NCBI GenBank assembly: GCA_023399215.1
Contig: JAEWQJ010000023.1
Coordinates: forward strand, 1-64,000
DNA length: 64,000 nucleotides
Source of the DNA: Methanobacteriota archaeon
GTDB lineage: Archaea; Halobacteriota; Methanosarcinia; Methanosarcinales; Methanosarcinaceae
Reading direction: 5' to 3'
Positions within the stretch are counted from its first letter, which is position 1; every line of letters starts with the position of its first letter. Positions 9,197-17,130 of the stretch are shown here, piece by piece. The position numbers and the translations under genes were made by a program. The notes under the pieces are model-generated. The model had not been told where the DNA came from, did not search any database, and saw only the letters and a list, made by a program, of their open reading frames with translations.

Positions 9197-10699
9197 TTAT
9201 TGATAAAAAAAGGAGGCATTCACTGTCCCACCTCCCTTGAGTATCACCAATGCTTTTTCTGCAGAATTCCTTACGTATTTATACTCGTCTTTGTCGGTGC
9301 TGACCCGGCTCAAACAGTTGATAGCTTCTGATCCTCCCAGTATCCCAAGAGCTTGGACTTCAGATATTCTGACATCCGATTCTCTTTCGGTCTCAAGGGC
9401 CTTAACGATAGGCTCAACAGCCTTCCTATCACCAAGTGTTCCAAGTGCGATTGCAGCACCTTTTCTTACTTCAGAATTTTCGTCCCCAAGCAAAGGAATA
9501 AGAGGATCTACCGCCCGGGTGTCCCCGACTTCCCTAAGAGAATAAACGATTTCCATTCTTATATGCCAGTTTTCATTTCCAAGAGCGGCAATAAGAACAT
9601 CTGCAGCCTCAGGATCTGTATATCTCGCCAGGGCATTGATAGCAGTCTCGCAGAGAGAAGAATTATTAGACTGAATGAGATCTGCAAAGAATGGTATCGC
9701 TTTTTTGCTCTTAATACGTCCAAGAGAACCAGCAGCAGCTACCTGTACCTCGACGTTACTATCTTCAAGAGAATTAATTAGGGGCTGCTCGGTCTGGGCA
9801 ATTTCCTCAGACTCATTAAAATGACCCAGAGCATAAGCGGCTTCTCTGCGCACTTCCGGAACCTGGTCATTCAGCATCCGAACAAGAATAGGAACAGCAT
9901 TAGGGTCCTGAATATTCTCATATACAGCTACGGCGTTGGTCCGAGTTGTAGGATTTTTGCTGTCCAGCAGTTTAATAAGTTTCTCGAACACATATTCACT
10001 TTTAATGCGGCCAAGACTGGAAGCTGCAGAATTTCCAACTTCTTTATCAGCTAATAGATCCAGAAGGGTATCAACTGCTCGCGGATCCCCAGTTTCTCCA
10101 AGGGCAAATACAGCCTCAGAGCGTATATTCGAATTGCCAGTATAGCGCATATCTGAATCGCCATCATAGCTTGTACTGGCATCATCGCGTTTCAGAACCT
10201 CACAAAGAGGTTCAGTAGCCCTGGGGTCTTTCAACATTCCAAGTGCAATTACCGTATAGCGAACTACCTCTCCGTTTTCGTCCTCCAAAAGCTCAATAAG
10301 AGGTTCAACAGCTTCAGTGGCTTGAAGTTCTCCAAGTGAAAAAGCTGCGTTCATACGAACTTCCGGAACCGAGTCTCTCAGAGCTTCTATTAACGAGTTT
10401 GTAGCTTTTTTGTCACCTATCATTCCAAGAATTTGGGCAGCAAGGCTTCGAGCCTGCGGATTATCATCTTTTAAAGCTTTTATAAGAGGGTCTACTGCAG
10501 GTTCTCCGATCGCGCAAAGTTCATTAGCTGAACCCGAACTGACTCTTTCGTCCTCATCTCCGAGACCCTGAATTAGTGTATTCACCTGGGTCTCTACCGG
10601 ATCCTTCTCAAAACAGCCAGCACATATTCCGAAAAGCAAAAACATAAGAACCAAAAGTTTTGCACTCTTGAAACTGAAAAGCTCATATCTTTTTATCAT
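9197..10699 (-). CDS. HEAT-repeat (PBS-lyase type) putative lipoprotein
   Basis: About 500 residues. The start is placed at the ATG at 10699 because AGGTGA sits 4 bases before it and this avoids overlap with the gene upstream; a longer frame reaches 10765. A hydrophobic signal ends in GICAGC, a plausible lipobox with the lipidated cysteine near residue 29. The rest is about fourteen HEAT/PBS-lyase repeats of 31 residues (pattern VRxxAAxALGxxGDxxAVxPLIxAL). Such repeats make a curved protein-binding solenoid. As the last gene of a three-gene operon with a membrane-bound regulator, it may act as an extracytoplasmic scaffold (inference). No catalytic residues are seen. Confidence 0.8.
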   Translation of the reverse strand: MIKRYELFSFKSAKLLVLMFLLFGICAGCFEKDPVETQVNTLIQGLGDEDERVSSGSANELCAIGEPAVDPLIKALKDDNPQARSLAAQILGMIGDKKATNSLIEALRDSVPEVRMNAAFSLGELQATEAVEPLIELLEDENGEVVRYTVIALGMLKDPRATEPLCEVLKRDDASTSYDGDSDMRYTGNSNIRSEAVFALGETGDPRAVDTLLDLLADKEVGNSAASSLGRIKSEYVFEKLIKLLDSKNPTTRTNAVAVYENIQDPNAVPILVRMLNDQVPEVRREAAYALGHFNESEEIAQTEQPLINSLEDSNVEVQVAAAGSLGRIKSKKAIPFFADLIQSNNSSLCETAINALARYTDPEAADVLIAALGNENWHIRMEIVYSLREVGDTRAVDPLIPLLGDENSEVRKGAAIALGTLGDRKAVEPIVKALETERESDVRISEVQALGILGGSEAINCLSRVSTDKDEYKYVRNSAEKALVILKGGGTVNASFFYQ

Positions 10700-10704
10700 A
10701 TGCT

Positions 10705-11553
10705 TCACCTGCCCTCTTCCTGAGCCGGAATATGCAATTCGGCAGATGTTACCTGATCCTGCCATCGAGATGTTACATTCAGCAGGAAGCGATCCCCGTT
10801 TTCCCCGACGATCACATTCGGAATAGGCTTATATGAATCTCCAGAGGGTTTACCGTGCGCAATTTCCACAATTGCATATGGATAACCCGGCCAGGTTCTT
10901 AGGGCACTTTTATCCTGCCCGCCCACGGAATAAGACTCGGAAGATGTGAACACAATTTTCCCTGTCCTTTCATTTGTCACCGTTAAGTTAGTACTCACTT
11001 TATCTGCAGAGCTCAGCCCGTAATTTAGGAGATAGCCATAAACCCTGTAAACATCAGAAGTGTTTATGTGCTCCATTTCATCCTCCAGTTTCAAGTGAAG
11101 TTCGGGAAGCGGGATACTTACAAGATAAGTGCCTTCATCCAGAAGTCTGCCATTCTGAACGACCCTAACCTTTACAGGGTACTCCCCTGGAAGCATATAC
11201 CCAAGCCATACCCTGACCGAGTTATTTCCTGGAACAAGTTTTATCGGCTTCTGAAGAGAAACTGATCCTTCATCCCATGGATTTGTGGAATTGTCGGAAA
11301 TTATCAGCCTTGGTGTTGAGTAGCTCGTCCCATTTTCGTCCACAAAAGCGTTTTCAATCTCAAGCCACACATCCACGGACTTTAAACCGTTATTTTGAAG
11401 CGTTATGTTCAGCTTTCCAGGGTCACCGGCCCCGAAAGGAGAAGCATGCATATCAACTATTTTTACATTGGCCCCATTTCCATAGTACCATGACCCTCCC
11501 AAAATCAGGGCCAGTAAAACAACTGAAATCGAAATAAGAGCACTTTTCTTCAT
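10705..11553 (-). CDS. Membrane-anchored beta-sandwich protein, unknown function
   Basis: A 282-residue protein with an N-terminal hydrophobic segment (residues 5-24) and a long extracytoplasmic part. That part is rich in alternating hydrophobic strands (LNITLQNNGLKSVDVWLEIEN, NLTVTNERTGKIVF), suggesting two immunoglobulin- or CARDB-like beta-sandwich domains. No catalytic motif is recognised. The start codon overlaps the stop of the upstream regulator by four bases, and the downstream lipoprotein starts five bases after this stop. This is tight operon packing, which argues for a shared envelope function. Confidence 0.65.
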   Translation of the reverse strand: MKKSALISISVVLLALILGGSWYYGNGANVKIVDMHASPFGAGDPGKLNITLQNNGLKSVDVWLEIENAFVDENGTSYSTPRLIISDNSTNPWDEGSVSLQKPIKLVPGNNSVRVWLGYMLPGEYPVKVRVVQNGRLLDEGTYLVSIPLPELHLKLEDEMEHINTSDVYRVYGYLLNYGLSSADKVSTNLTVTNERTGKIVFTSSESYSVGGQDKSALRTWPGYPYAIVEIAHGKPSGDSYKPIPNVIVGENGDRFLLNVTSRWQDQVTSAELHIPAQEEGR

Positions 11554-12158
11554 TTCATTTCACCCCTCATCCCGACGTTATCCTTAAGCTCATCAGCTAT
11601 CGAAATGCAGTTTGTAAGCCCGTACTTTTTCTTTGTTATTATGCCTCTCCTTTCCAGGTTCATGAGAACTCGAGAAACTTTGGCCTTGGAAAAATCAAGG
11701 GAATTCACGAGTTCATTCTGGAGAATTCTTCCTCCTTTTGCTGCGATCAGTTCAATGGCTTTCCTTTCATCTCCTTCAAGGGCCCGCAGAAGGACATCTG
11801 TGGGGTCAATGTTATCCCTGGGCAGGGTTTCCTCATCAGGGTCATTTTCACGCGACACCTCAAAAATTTTTTCTGGAGCTTTCTCTGTGATAACATTGAG
11901 AGCAACTACCTGTGCTTCCTGTCCTGTTATTGAAAGCTCAGAGCCTTGGACCCCCAGAGACCGCAAAACCTGAGCCAGCGCCAGACCTCCAAAAAACCCG
12001 GAAAAAAGGAGAATGTACGCCTCTTTTACAGTATACACGTACGGGATATCCACAACCTTGAACGTATCTCCTTCAAGCTGGATTACCACTGGTGAATCCT
12101 CAAGTAGGAGATTAATAGCTACAGTGCTCGAAATAAGCAGGATACCCACAGCCAGCAT
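11550..12158 (-). CDS. Membrane-anchored winged-helix transcription regulator
   Basis: A 202-residue protein. There are two hydrophobic segments (about 1-17 and 46-66) with an external loop between them. A charged linker leads to a C-terminal winged helix (about 125-195, with QNELVNSLDFSKAKVSRVL and RRGIITKKKYG), like the MarR/IclR-type domains of archaeal membrane regulators. It heads an operon with two predicted envelope proteins. I infer that it senses an envelope signal through the loop and controls its own operon. The frame has a stop shortly upstream, so the ATG at 12158 is the only usual start. Confidence 0.7.
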   Translation of the reverse strand: MLAVGILLISSTVAINLLLEDSPVVIQLEGDTFKVVDIPYVYTVKEAYILLFSGFFGGLALAQVLRSLGVQGSELSITGQEAQVVALNVITEKAPEKIFEVSRENDPDEETLPRDNIDPTDVLLRALEGDERKAIELIAAKGGRILQNELVNSLDFSKAKVSRVLMNLERRGIITKKKYGLTNCISIADELKDNVGMRGEMK

Positions 12159-12616
12159 GAGTCTTTTCCGTTCCTGGGCCGTCTTACCACCTCATTTACT
12201 ACTCCCAATATGTACGAAACAAATGTTATAATTTTAGTATGACCAGGCCTGAAACGTCTCAGAATTCTGCAACCACTGCCAACTGATAGCGAAAAAAGTT
12301 TTTTATAAGAATTTGGAAAAAACTCGAAAAATTGACTGCAAGCTTTTTAAAAAAACTACTTGCCCGCAAGCCTTTTCAAAAAAGGCTTGACCGAAAACCC
12401 TGGCAACATTTGAATTTGAGGAACTTATTCCCGAACCCTATCGGCGTGATAAACCGGCGCAACGGTTTTGATCCAACCAGTGCAACGGTTGTGGCACAAC
12501 ATTTTTCAAAAAAGGCTTGACCGAAAACTCCATCAACAACGTGGTCGGCGTGATTAATCAGCGAAACGGTTGTAGATCAACGATTGCGGGTCAAAGGTTG
12601 TGCTTGAACCAAAAAA
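12159..12616. repeat. Spacer with a duplicated segment
   Basis: TTTTTCAAAAAAGGCTTGACC-type sequence occurs near 12373-12398 and again near 12503-12528. Each is followed by a CGGCGTGATxAA block (12442 and 12547) and CAACGGTTGT-like runs. The two halves are diverged copies of about 110-130 bases. Short open frames through them show no domain and I do not call them genes. Confidence 0.5.
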
Positions 12617-13366
12617 TCACATGTCACTCTTCAGTATCAACCTCAAATCCACGGCGAGTGCACCTTTTCCCTTTTCAAAAACCATCATGGGGTTTATCTC
12701 AAATTCTTCGATCTCCGGAAAATCGCAAACAAGCCTCGAAACCCTGAGAATTGTGTATACAAGCGCGTCAATGTCCGAAGGCTTTTTCCCCCTGATTCCG
12801 GCAAGGAGAGGATATGTTTTAATCCCTGTAATCATTTCTCTAGCTTCTCTTTCGTCAACAGGGGCTATCGCAAACTGGATATCTTTGAGAATTTCTACAT
12901 AAATTCCACCAAGTCCAAACATCAGCATGGGCCCAAAAGTGGGATCATGAACCATCCCAAGAATTACCTCTTTGCCGCCTGAGAGCATGGGCTGAAGCTG
13001 TACGCCTTCAATGTATGCATCCGGCAGTTTCTTTTGGATGCCGTCCATCATGTCCTGATAGGCAGCTTTTACCTCAGCAGCATTTTGAAGAGAGAGTTTG
13101 ATTCCACCAATATCGGATTTATGAGATATCTGTGGAGAAACGACCTTCATTACAAGAGGATAACCTATCTCTTCTGCTGCGATTATAGCTTCTTCTGCAG
13201 TTTTTACAAACTTGGTCTTTACTACAGGAATACCATAAGCTTTTAGGATATCAACAGCTTCAAGGCCCAGTATGTGCCGGTTCTTTGCTCTGACAGCTTC
13301 AAAAACCCTGGCTGCCAATACCCTATCTGGTCCGGATGTGCGAGGGACAATATCCACCTGCTTCAT
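12617..13366 (-). CDS. ADP-forming acyl-CoA synthetase, beta (ATP-grasp) subunit
   Basis: A 249-residue protein matching the small subunit of archaeal acetate-CoA ligase (ADP-forming), which uses acyl-CoA, ADP and phosphate to make acid, CoA and ATP. The ATP-grasp domain fills the chain, with typical stretches LKAYGIPVVKTKFVKTAEEA, YPLVMKVVSPQISHKSDIGG and, near the end, EFEINPMMV. Length fits the family's separate beta subunit. No alpha subunit, which carries the CoA-binding and phospho-His parts, is seen in this window, so it may be encoded elsewhere. The position next to ackA-pta is suggestive of acetate or acyl-CoA metabolism. Confidence 0.85.
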   Translation of the reverse strand: MKQVDIVPRTSGPDRVLAARVFEAVRAKNRHILGLEAVDILKAYGIPVVKTKFVKTAEEAIIAAEEIGYPLVMKVVSPQISHKSDIGGIKLSLQNAAEVKAAYQDMMDGIQKKLPDAYIEGVQLQPMLSGGKEVILGMVHDPTFGPMLMFGLGGIYVEILKDIQFAIAPVDEREAREMITGIKTYPLLAGIRGKKPSDIDALVYTILRVSRLVCDFPEIEEFEINPMMVFEKGKGALAVDLRLILKSDM

Positions 13367-13524
13367 AATTATATTACAGCTTAAGAACAGTTATTCTTTA
13401 AGGGTATTCATTTTTTGACAATAGAAACTCCAATTCTCGAAGACTAAAAGTTATTTTTCGAAAATCAGAAAAAAGCGGAAAAACAGAAAAACAAAAATGT
13501 AGAAATTGACCCCATAACAGCAAA

Positions 13525-13599
13525 CTCATAACAACAAAACTCATAACAACAAAACTCATAACAATAAAACTCATAACAATAAAACTCATAACAACAAAA
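13525..13599. repeat. 15-bp tandem repeat, five copies
   Basis: Units CTCATAACAACAAAA start at 13525, 13540, 13555, 13570 and 13585 in the spacer between the acyl-CoA synthetase gene and ackA. No gene is visible in this 336-base spacer. Confidence 0.85.
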
Positions 13600-13702
13600 T
13601 ATGAATAGTAAAGCAGGTTTCAACAAAAATACAGTTCAAGCTTTTCAACGAGTATACTAAAAGTTAAAAATAGAAAAGGTAAAGGAGAAGTCTCCTTTAC
13701 GA

Positions 13703-14929
13703 TCAAACAGGTACCGAGCTACGTAGTTTAGCTTCGGTCTCAACAATATCCTTTGTTTCCCTTGCAATGGCAAGTTCTTCATTGGTTGGAATGACAAAAA
13801 CCCTGATACTTGAATCAGGGGTACTGATGTCGATTTCCTGGCCTCTGATCTTGTTCTTTTCCTCATCGATTTTTATGCCGAGGCCGTCAAGACCAGCAAG
13901 GATTCTCTTTCTGATGCTTGCGCTGTTTTCTCCGATACCTGCGGTAAAGACAATCGCATCTGCACCATTGAGCACAGCTAGATACTCACCAATGACCCTC
14001 TTGACACTATATGCGAAGATCTCAAGGGCAAGCTCAGCTCTCTCGTTGCCGTGAGAGGCTGCCTCATCAAGGTCTCTGAAGTCGTTGCTTATCCCGGAAA
14101 CTCCAAGTACGCCGGACTTCTTGTTCATGAGAGTGTCAACCTCTCTGCTTGACAGTCCTTCTTTATCCATAACGAAGGGAACGACTGCCGGGTCAATGGA
14201 ACCACATCTGGTACCCATTGCAACCCCTTCAAGAGGGGTAAAGCCCATGCTGGTATCAATAGATTTTCCACCTTTCACTGCTGCAATACTTGAACCATTT
14301 CCAAGGTGACAGGTGATAATCTTGGTATCCTCTATAGGCTTTCCAAGCATAAGAGCGGCTCTTCCAGCGACATACTTGTGGGAAGTCCCGTGGAAACCGT
14401 ATTTTCGGACTCCATACTTTTCGTAGAGGTCATATGGCAAAGCATACATGTAGGCATAAGCAGGCATGGTTTGATGGAATGCAGTATCAAAAACAATAAC
14501 CATGGGCGTTCCAGGCATGATCTCTGCACAGGCTGTGATTCCCATCATGTTTGGAGGGTTGTGGAGAGGAGCCAGATCGAAGCAATCTCTAATAGCTGTC
14601 TCGACACCTGCATCAAATAAAGCAGATGTTGTGAACTTCTCGCCACCGTGCACAACCCTGTGCCCGACCGCGTTGATTTCACCCATATCTGTGATGACAC
14701 CAAATTCCGGGTCGGTAAGGGCCTTAACAACTTCTTCAAGGGCTACTCTGTGGGTTGGCAGGTCAACCTGCTTTTCCAGCTTCTTGCCATCGAATCTCTT
14801 CTGAGTAATGATCGAGTTATCGATTCCCACTCTTTCGCAAAGACCGACTGCAAGAGGGGACTCATTGATCATATCAATCAACTGATATTTCAGGGATGAG
14901 CTTCCTGCGTTTATTACCAATACCTTCAT
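13703..14929 (-). CDS. ackA: Acetate kinase
   Basis: A 408-residue cytoplasmic kinase: acetate + ATP gives acetyl phosphate + ADP, the first step of acetate activation in Methanosarcina. The ASKHA fold begins with MKVLVINAGSSSLKYQ. HRVVHGG, FDTAFHQTMP, KYGFHGTSHKYV, the phosphate loop HLGNGSS and FTAGIGENS are all present. The ATG at 14929 is chosen because GGGG lies 8 bases before it and the family starts at MKVLV; the frame runs six codons further upstream. It follows pta by about 120 bases on the same strand, and the two are co-transcribed in M. thermophila. Confidence 0.97.
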   Translation of the reverse strand: MKVLVINAGSSSLKYQLIDMINESPLAVGLCERVGIDNSIITQKRFDGKKLEKQVDLPTHRVALEEVVKALTDPEFGVITDMGEINAVGHRVVHGGEKFTTSALFDAGVETAIRDCFDLAPLHNPPNMMGITACAEIMPGTPMVIVFDTAFHQTMPAYAYMYALPYDLYEKYGVRKYGFHGTSHKYVAGRAALMLGKPIEDTKIITCHLGNGSSIAAVKGGKSIDTSMGFTPLEGVAMGTRCGSIDPAVVPFVMDKEGLSSREVDTLMNKKSGVLGVSGISNDFRDLDEAASHGNERAELALEIFAYSVKRVIGEYLAVLNGADAIVFTAGIGENSASIRKRILAGLDGLGIKIDEEKNKIRGQEIDISTPDSSIRVFVIPTNEELAIARETKDIVETEAKLRSSVPV

Positions 14930-15049
14930 ATTTAAACCCCAATTCATAGATTGCTTTTAATTTCCGTTTTATATATACAATAGATATTTTATATATGAAA
15001 GTCAATAAAAAGCTTTCTAAAATGTTTGTAAATATAGAAACATTTGAGA

Positions 15050-16051
15050 TTATTTGTCCTGCGCTGCGGCCTGAACGCATGTAATTGCAATAGCACCGAC
15101 AATGTCTTCGTCGCTGCAGCCTCTGGACAGGTCATTAATTGGCTTGGCAAGTCCCTGAGTGATAGGGCCATAAGCTTCGGCCTTGGCGAGCCTCTGGGCA
15201 ATCTTGTATGCTATGTTTCCAGCGTTAAGGTCAGGGAAAATAAAGACATTAGCCTTACCTGCAACAGGGCTTCCTGGAGCCTTTGAAGCTGCAACTTTTG
15301 GAACAATTGCTGCGTCTACCTGGAGTTCACCATCAATTGGAATATCTGGAGCGAGTTCCTGTGCAAGCTTTGTAGAAGCAATTGTTGCCTCGGTCAGTTT
15401 GCTGTGTGCGCTTCCTTTGGTGGAATAAGAAAGCATTGCAACATATGGATCGTCCTGAACCAGCAGTTCAAATGTTTTTGCAGAAATGACAGCAATGTTT
15501 GCAACGTCTTCCACACTGGGCATTTCTACCATACCCGAGTCAGCAAAGAGGAATGTCCCGTCTGACCCATATTCACAGTCCGGTACGGCAATGATGAAAA
15601 AAGCAGATGCGAGAGCTGCACCAGGGGCAGTTTTAACAATCTGGACAGCAGGTCTAAGTGTATCAGAGGAAGAGTGAACAGCACCTGAAACTACACCGTC
15701 TACTTCATCGAGTTTAGCCGCCATAACAGCGAAGTAAACGTAATCCTTCATAACTTCGGCTGCACTTTCGAGTGTAATACCCTTATGCTTTCTCAGCTCG
15801 TAGAAAGCTTGAATGTATTCATCCTTTTTCTCGTAAGTCTCAGGATTTACAATCTTTGCTTTTGAGAGGTCAAGATCTCCTGCAAGCTCCTTAATCTTTG
15901 CTTCATCACCAACAAGAACGATATTTGCAACACCTCTTTCGATAGCCTTGGCAGCTGCCTGAAGAGTTCTTATATCGTCAGTTTCAGGTAAAGCAATTGT
16001 TTTGTTAAGTTTCTTTGCTCTTTCACTGATCTTTTCTAAAAATGTTACCAA
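15050..16051 (-). CDS. pta: Phosphate acetyltransferase (phosphotransacetylase)
   Basis: A 333-residue enzyme that turns acetyl phosphate and CoA into acetyl-CoA, the substrate of the CO dehydrogenase/acetyl-CoA synthase. The length equals that of the characterised M. thermophila enzyme. Visible features include TIALPETDDIRTLQAA, VVSGAVHSSSDTLRPA, SYSTKGSA and the C-terminal NVFIFPDLNAGNIAYK and GPITQGL. The initiation codon is TTG, preceded by the strong site AGGAGGTT at about 16059-16066, which makes the start firm. It is the first gene of the pta-ackA unit. Confidence 0.97.
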   Translation of the reverse strand: MVTFLEKISERAKKLNKTIALPETDDIRTLQAAAKAIERGVANIVLVGDEAKIKELAGDLDLSKAKIVNPETYEKKDEYIQAFYELRKHKGITLESAAEVMKDYVYFAVMAAKLDEVDGVVSGAVHSSSDTLRPAVQIVKTAPGAALASAFFIIAVPDCEYGSDGTFLFADSGMVEMPSVEDVANIAVISAKTFELLVQDDPYVAMLSYSTKGSAHSKLTEATIASTKLAQELAPDIPIDGELQVDAAIVPKVAASKAPGSPVAGKANVFIFPDLNAGNIAYKIAQRLAKAEAYGPITQGLAKPINDLSRGCSDEDIVGAIAITCVQAAAQDK

Positions 16052-16316
16052 TCAACCAACCTCCTATATAATTAGAGTAGTCTAAGTTAGCTGGGTCTTA
16101 ATATATAAATTTACGTAAAATGGATAGCGATATATATAAAAATAAAAACTATATGTATAAAATATATATTTATAACACTCAGCACCGTTTTAAAATACAA
16201 GTTTTATTTTGAGATATTTAATGATCTGGACTAATTTTATATCAGATCCGTAAAACTTAACAATATTACTGAATATAAATGATAAATTAATATAAAAGAG
16301 TTCCGGAATGATTTAA
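16052..16316. promoter_or_regulatory. Divergent promoter region of pta-ackA and the flavoprotein gene
   Basis: AT-rich spacer between divergent genes. On the minus strand ATTTATATAT (16110-16101) is a TATA-box candidate about 50 bases before the pta start. Several other TATATA runs near 16130-16175 make the assignment uncertain. Confidence 0.4.
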
Positions 16317-16889
16317 ATGAAGATACTGGGAATTTCAGGCAGTCCACGAAAGGGGAAGAACTGTGAAAAAATGATTTTAACTGCTCTCGAAATAGCAAAA
16401 GAAAGAGGTTTTGAAACCGATACCGTTTTTCTCTCAAATGAAGAAATTGCCCCCTGTAAAGTATGCGGAGCTTGCAGAGAAAAAGCTTCCTGTGTTATTG
16501 AGGACAGTATGAAGGAAGTTTATGAGAAAATGAAAGCTGCAGACGGTATAATTGTTGCATCGCCGGTATATATGGGGAATTATCCTGCCCAGCTCAAAGC
16601 CCTTTTTGACAGAAGTGTCTTGCTTCGCCGCAATAACCTTGCACTTAAAAACAAAGTTGGAGCAGCTCTCTCAGTTGGAGGTTCAAGAAACGGAGGGCAG
16701 GAAAAAACCATTCAATCAATCCATGACTGGATGCATATTCACGGCATGATTGTAGTTGGCGATAATTCTCATTTCGGCGGAATAGCCTGGAACCCGGTAG
16801 AAGAAGACTCCACCGGTATGCAGACCGTTTCCGAAACTGTAAAAAAACTCTGTGAGGTTCTGGAACTTATTCAGAATAACAAAAGATAA
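16317..16889 (+). CDS. Iron-sulfur flavoprotein (Isf family)
   Basis: A 190-residue protein of the flavodoxin-like NADPH-dependent FMN reductase superfamily. FMN-binding features are GISGSPRKGKNCEKM at the start and SPVYMGNYPAQLKALFDR in the middle. The compact motif C47-x2-C50-x2-C53-x5-C59 is the hallmark of Isf and ligates a [4Fe-4S] cluster. Isf of M. thermophila accepts electrons from ferredoxin and has been linked to aceticlastic electron transfer and to reduction of oxygen or peroxide. The divergent position next to pta-ackA agrees with a role during growth on acetate. The start is ATG without a clear ribosome site. Confidence 0.88.
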   Translation: MKILGISGSPRKGKNCEKMILTALEIAKERGFETDTVFLSNEEIAPCKVCGACREKASCVIEDSMKEVYEKMKAADGIIVASPVYMGNYPAQLKALFDRSVLLRRNNLALKNKVGAALSVGGSRNGGQEKTIQSIHDWMHIHGMIVVGDNSHFGGIAWNPVEEDSTGMQTVSETVKKLCEVLELIQNNKR

Positions 16890-16915
16890 GAATCGAATGA
16901 AAAGCTGTAAACCGA

Positions 16916-16978
16916 GAAGACTGAAGATAAAGAAGACTGAAGATAAAGAAGGCTGAAGATAAAAAAGGTTAAAGATAG
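16916..16978. repeat. 16-bp tandem repeat, about four copies
   Basis: GAAGACTGAAGATAAA units at 16916, 16932, 16948 and a degenerate one at 16964, directly behind the flavoprotein gene. The remaining spacer up to 17130 is AT-rich, with TATAATATAATATAATG near 17040 as a possible promoter of the channel gene. Confidence 0.75.
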
Positions 16979-17130
16979 CGAAAAAAAAATCGAGGAAAAG
17001 AATCTTCGATTTTCACAGGCTGTACTCTGGGCATACATTGTATAATATAATATAATGATACATTTAAATAAATGCTTGAAATCCTTCGAGTGAAAAATAA
17101 TCAGGTAGGATAACCTGAAACTTACCTTTT

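Noticed and set aside
12332..12747. Two short plus-strand frames behind the regulator operon
   Set aside because: They run through a diverged direct duplication, have no domain or ribosome site, and the second overlaps the acyl-CoA synthetase gene.
13398..13589. Frame with repeated SFIVM
   Set aside because: Pure translation of the 15-bp array.
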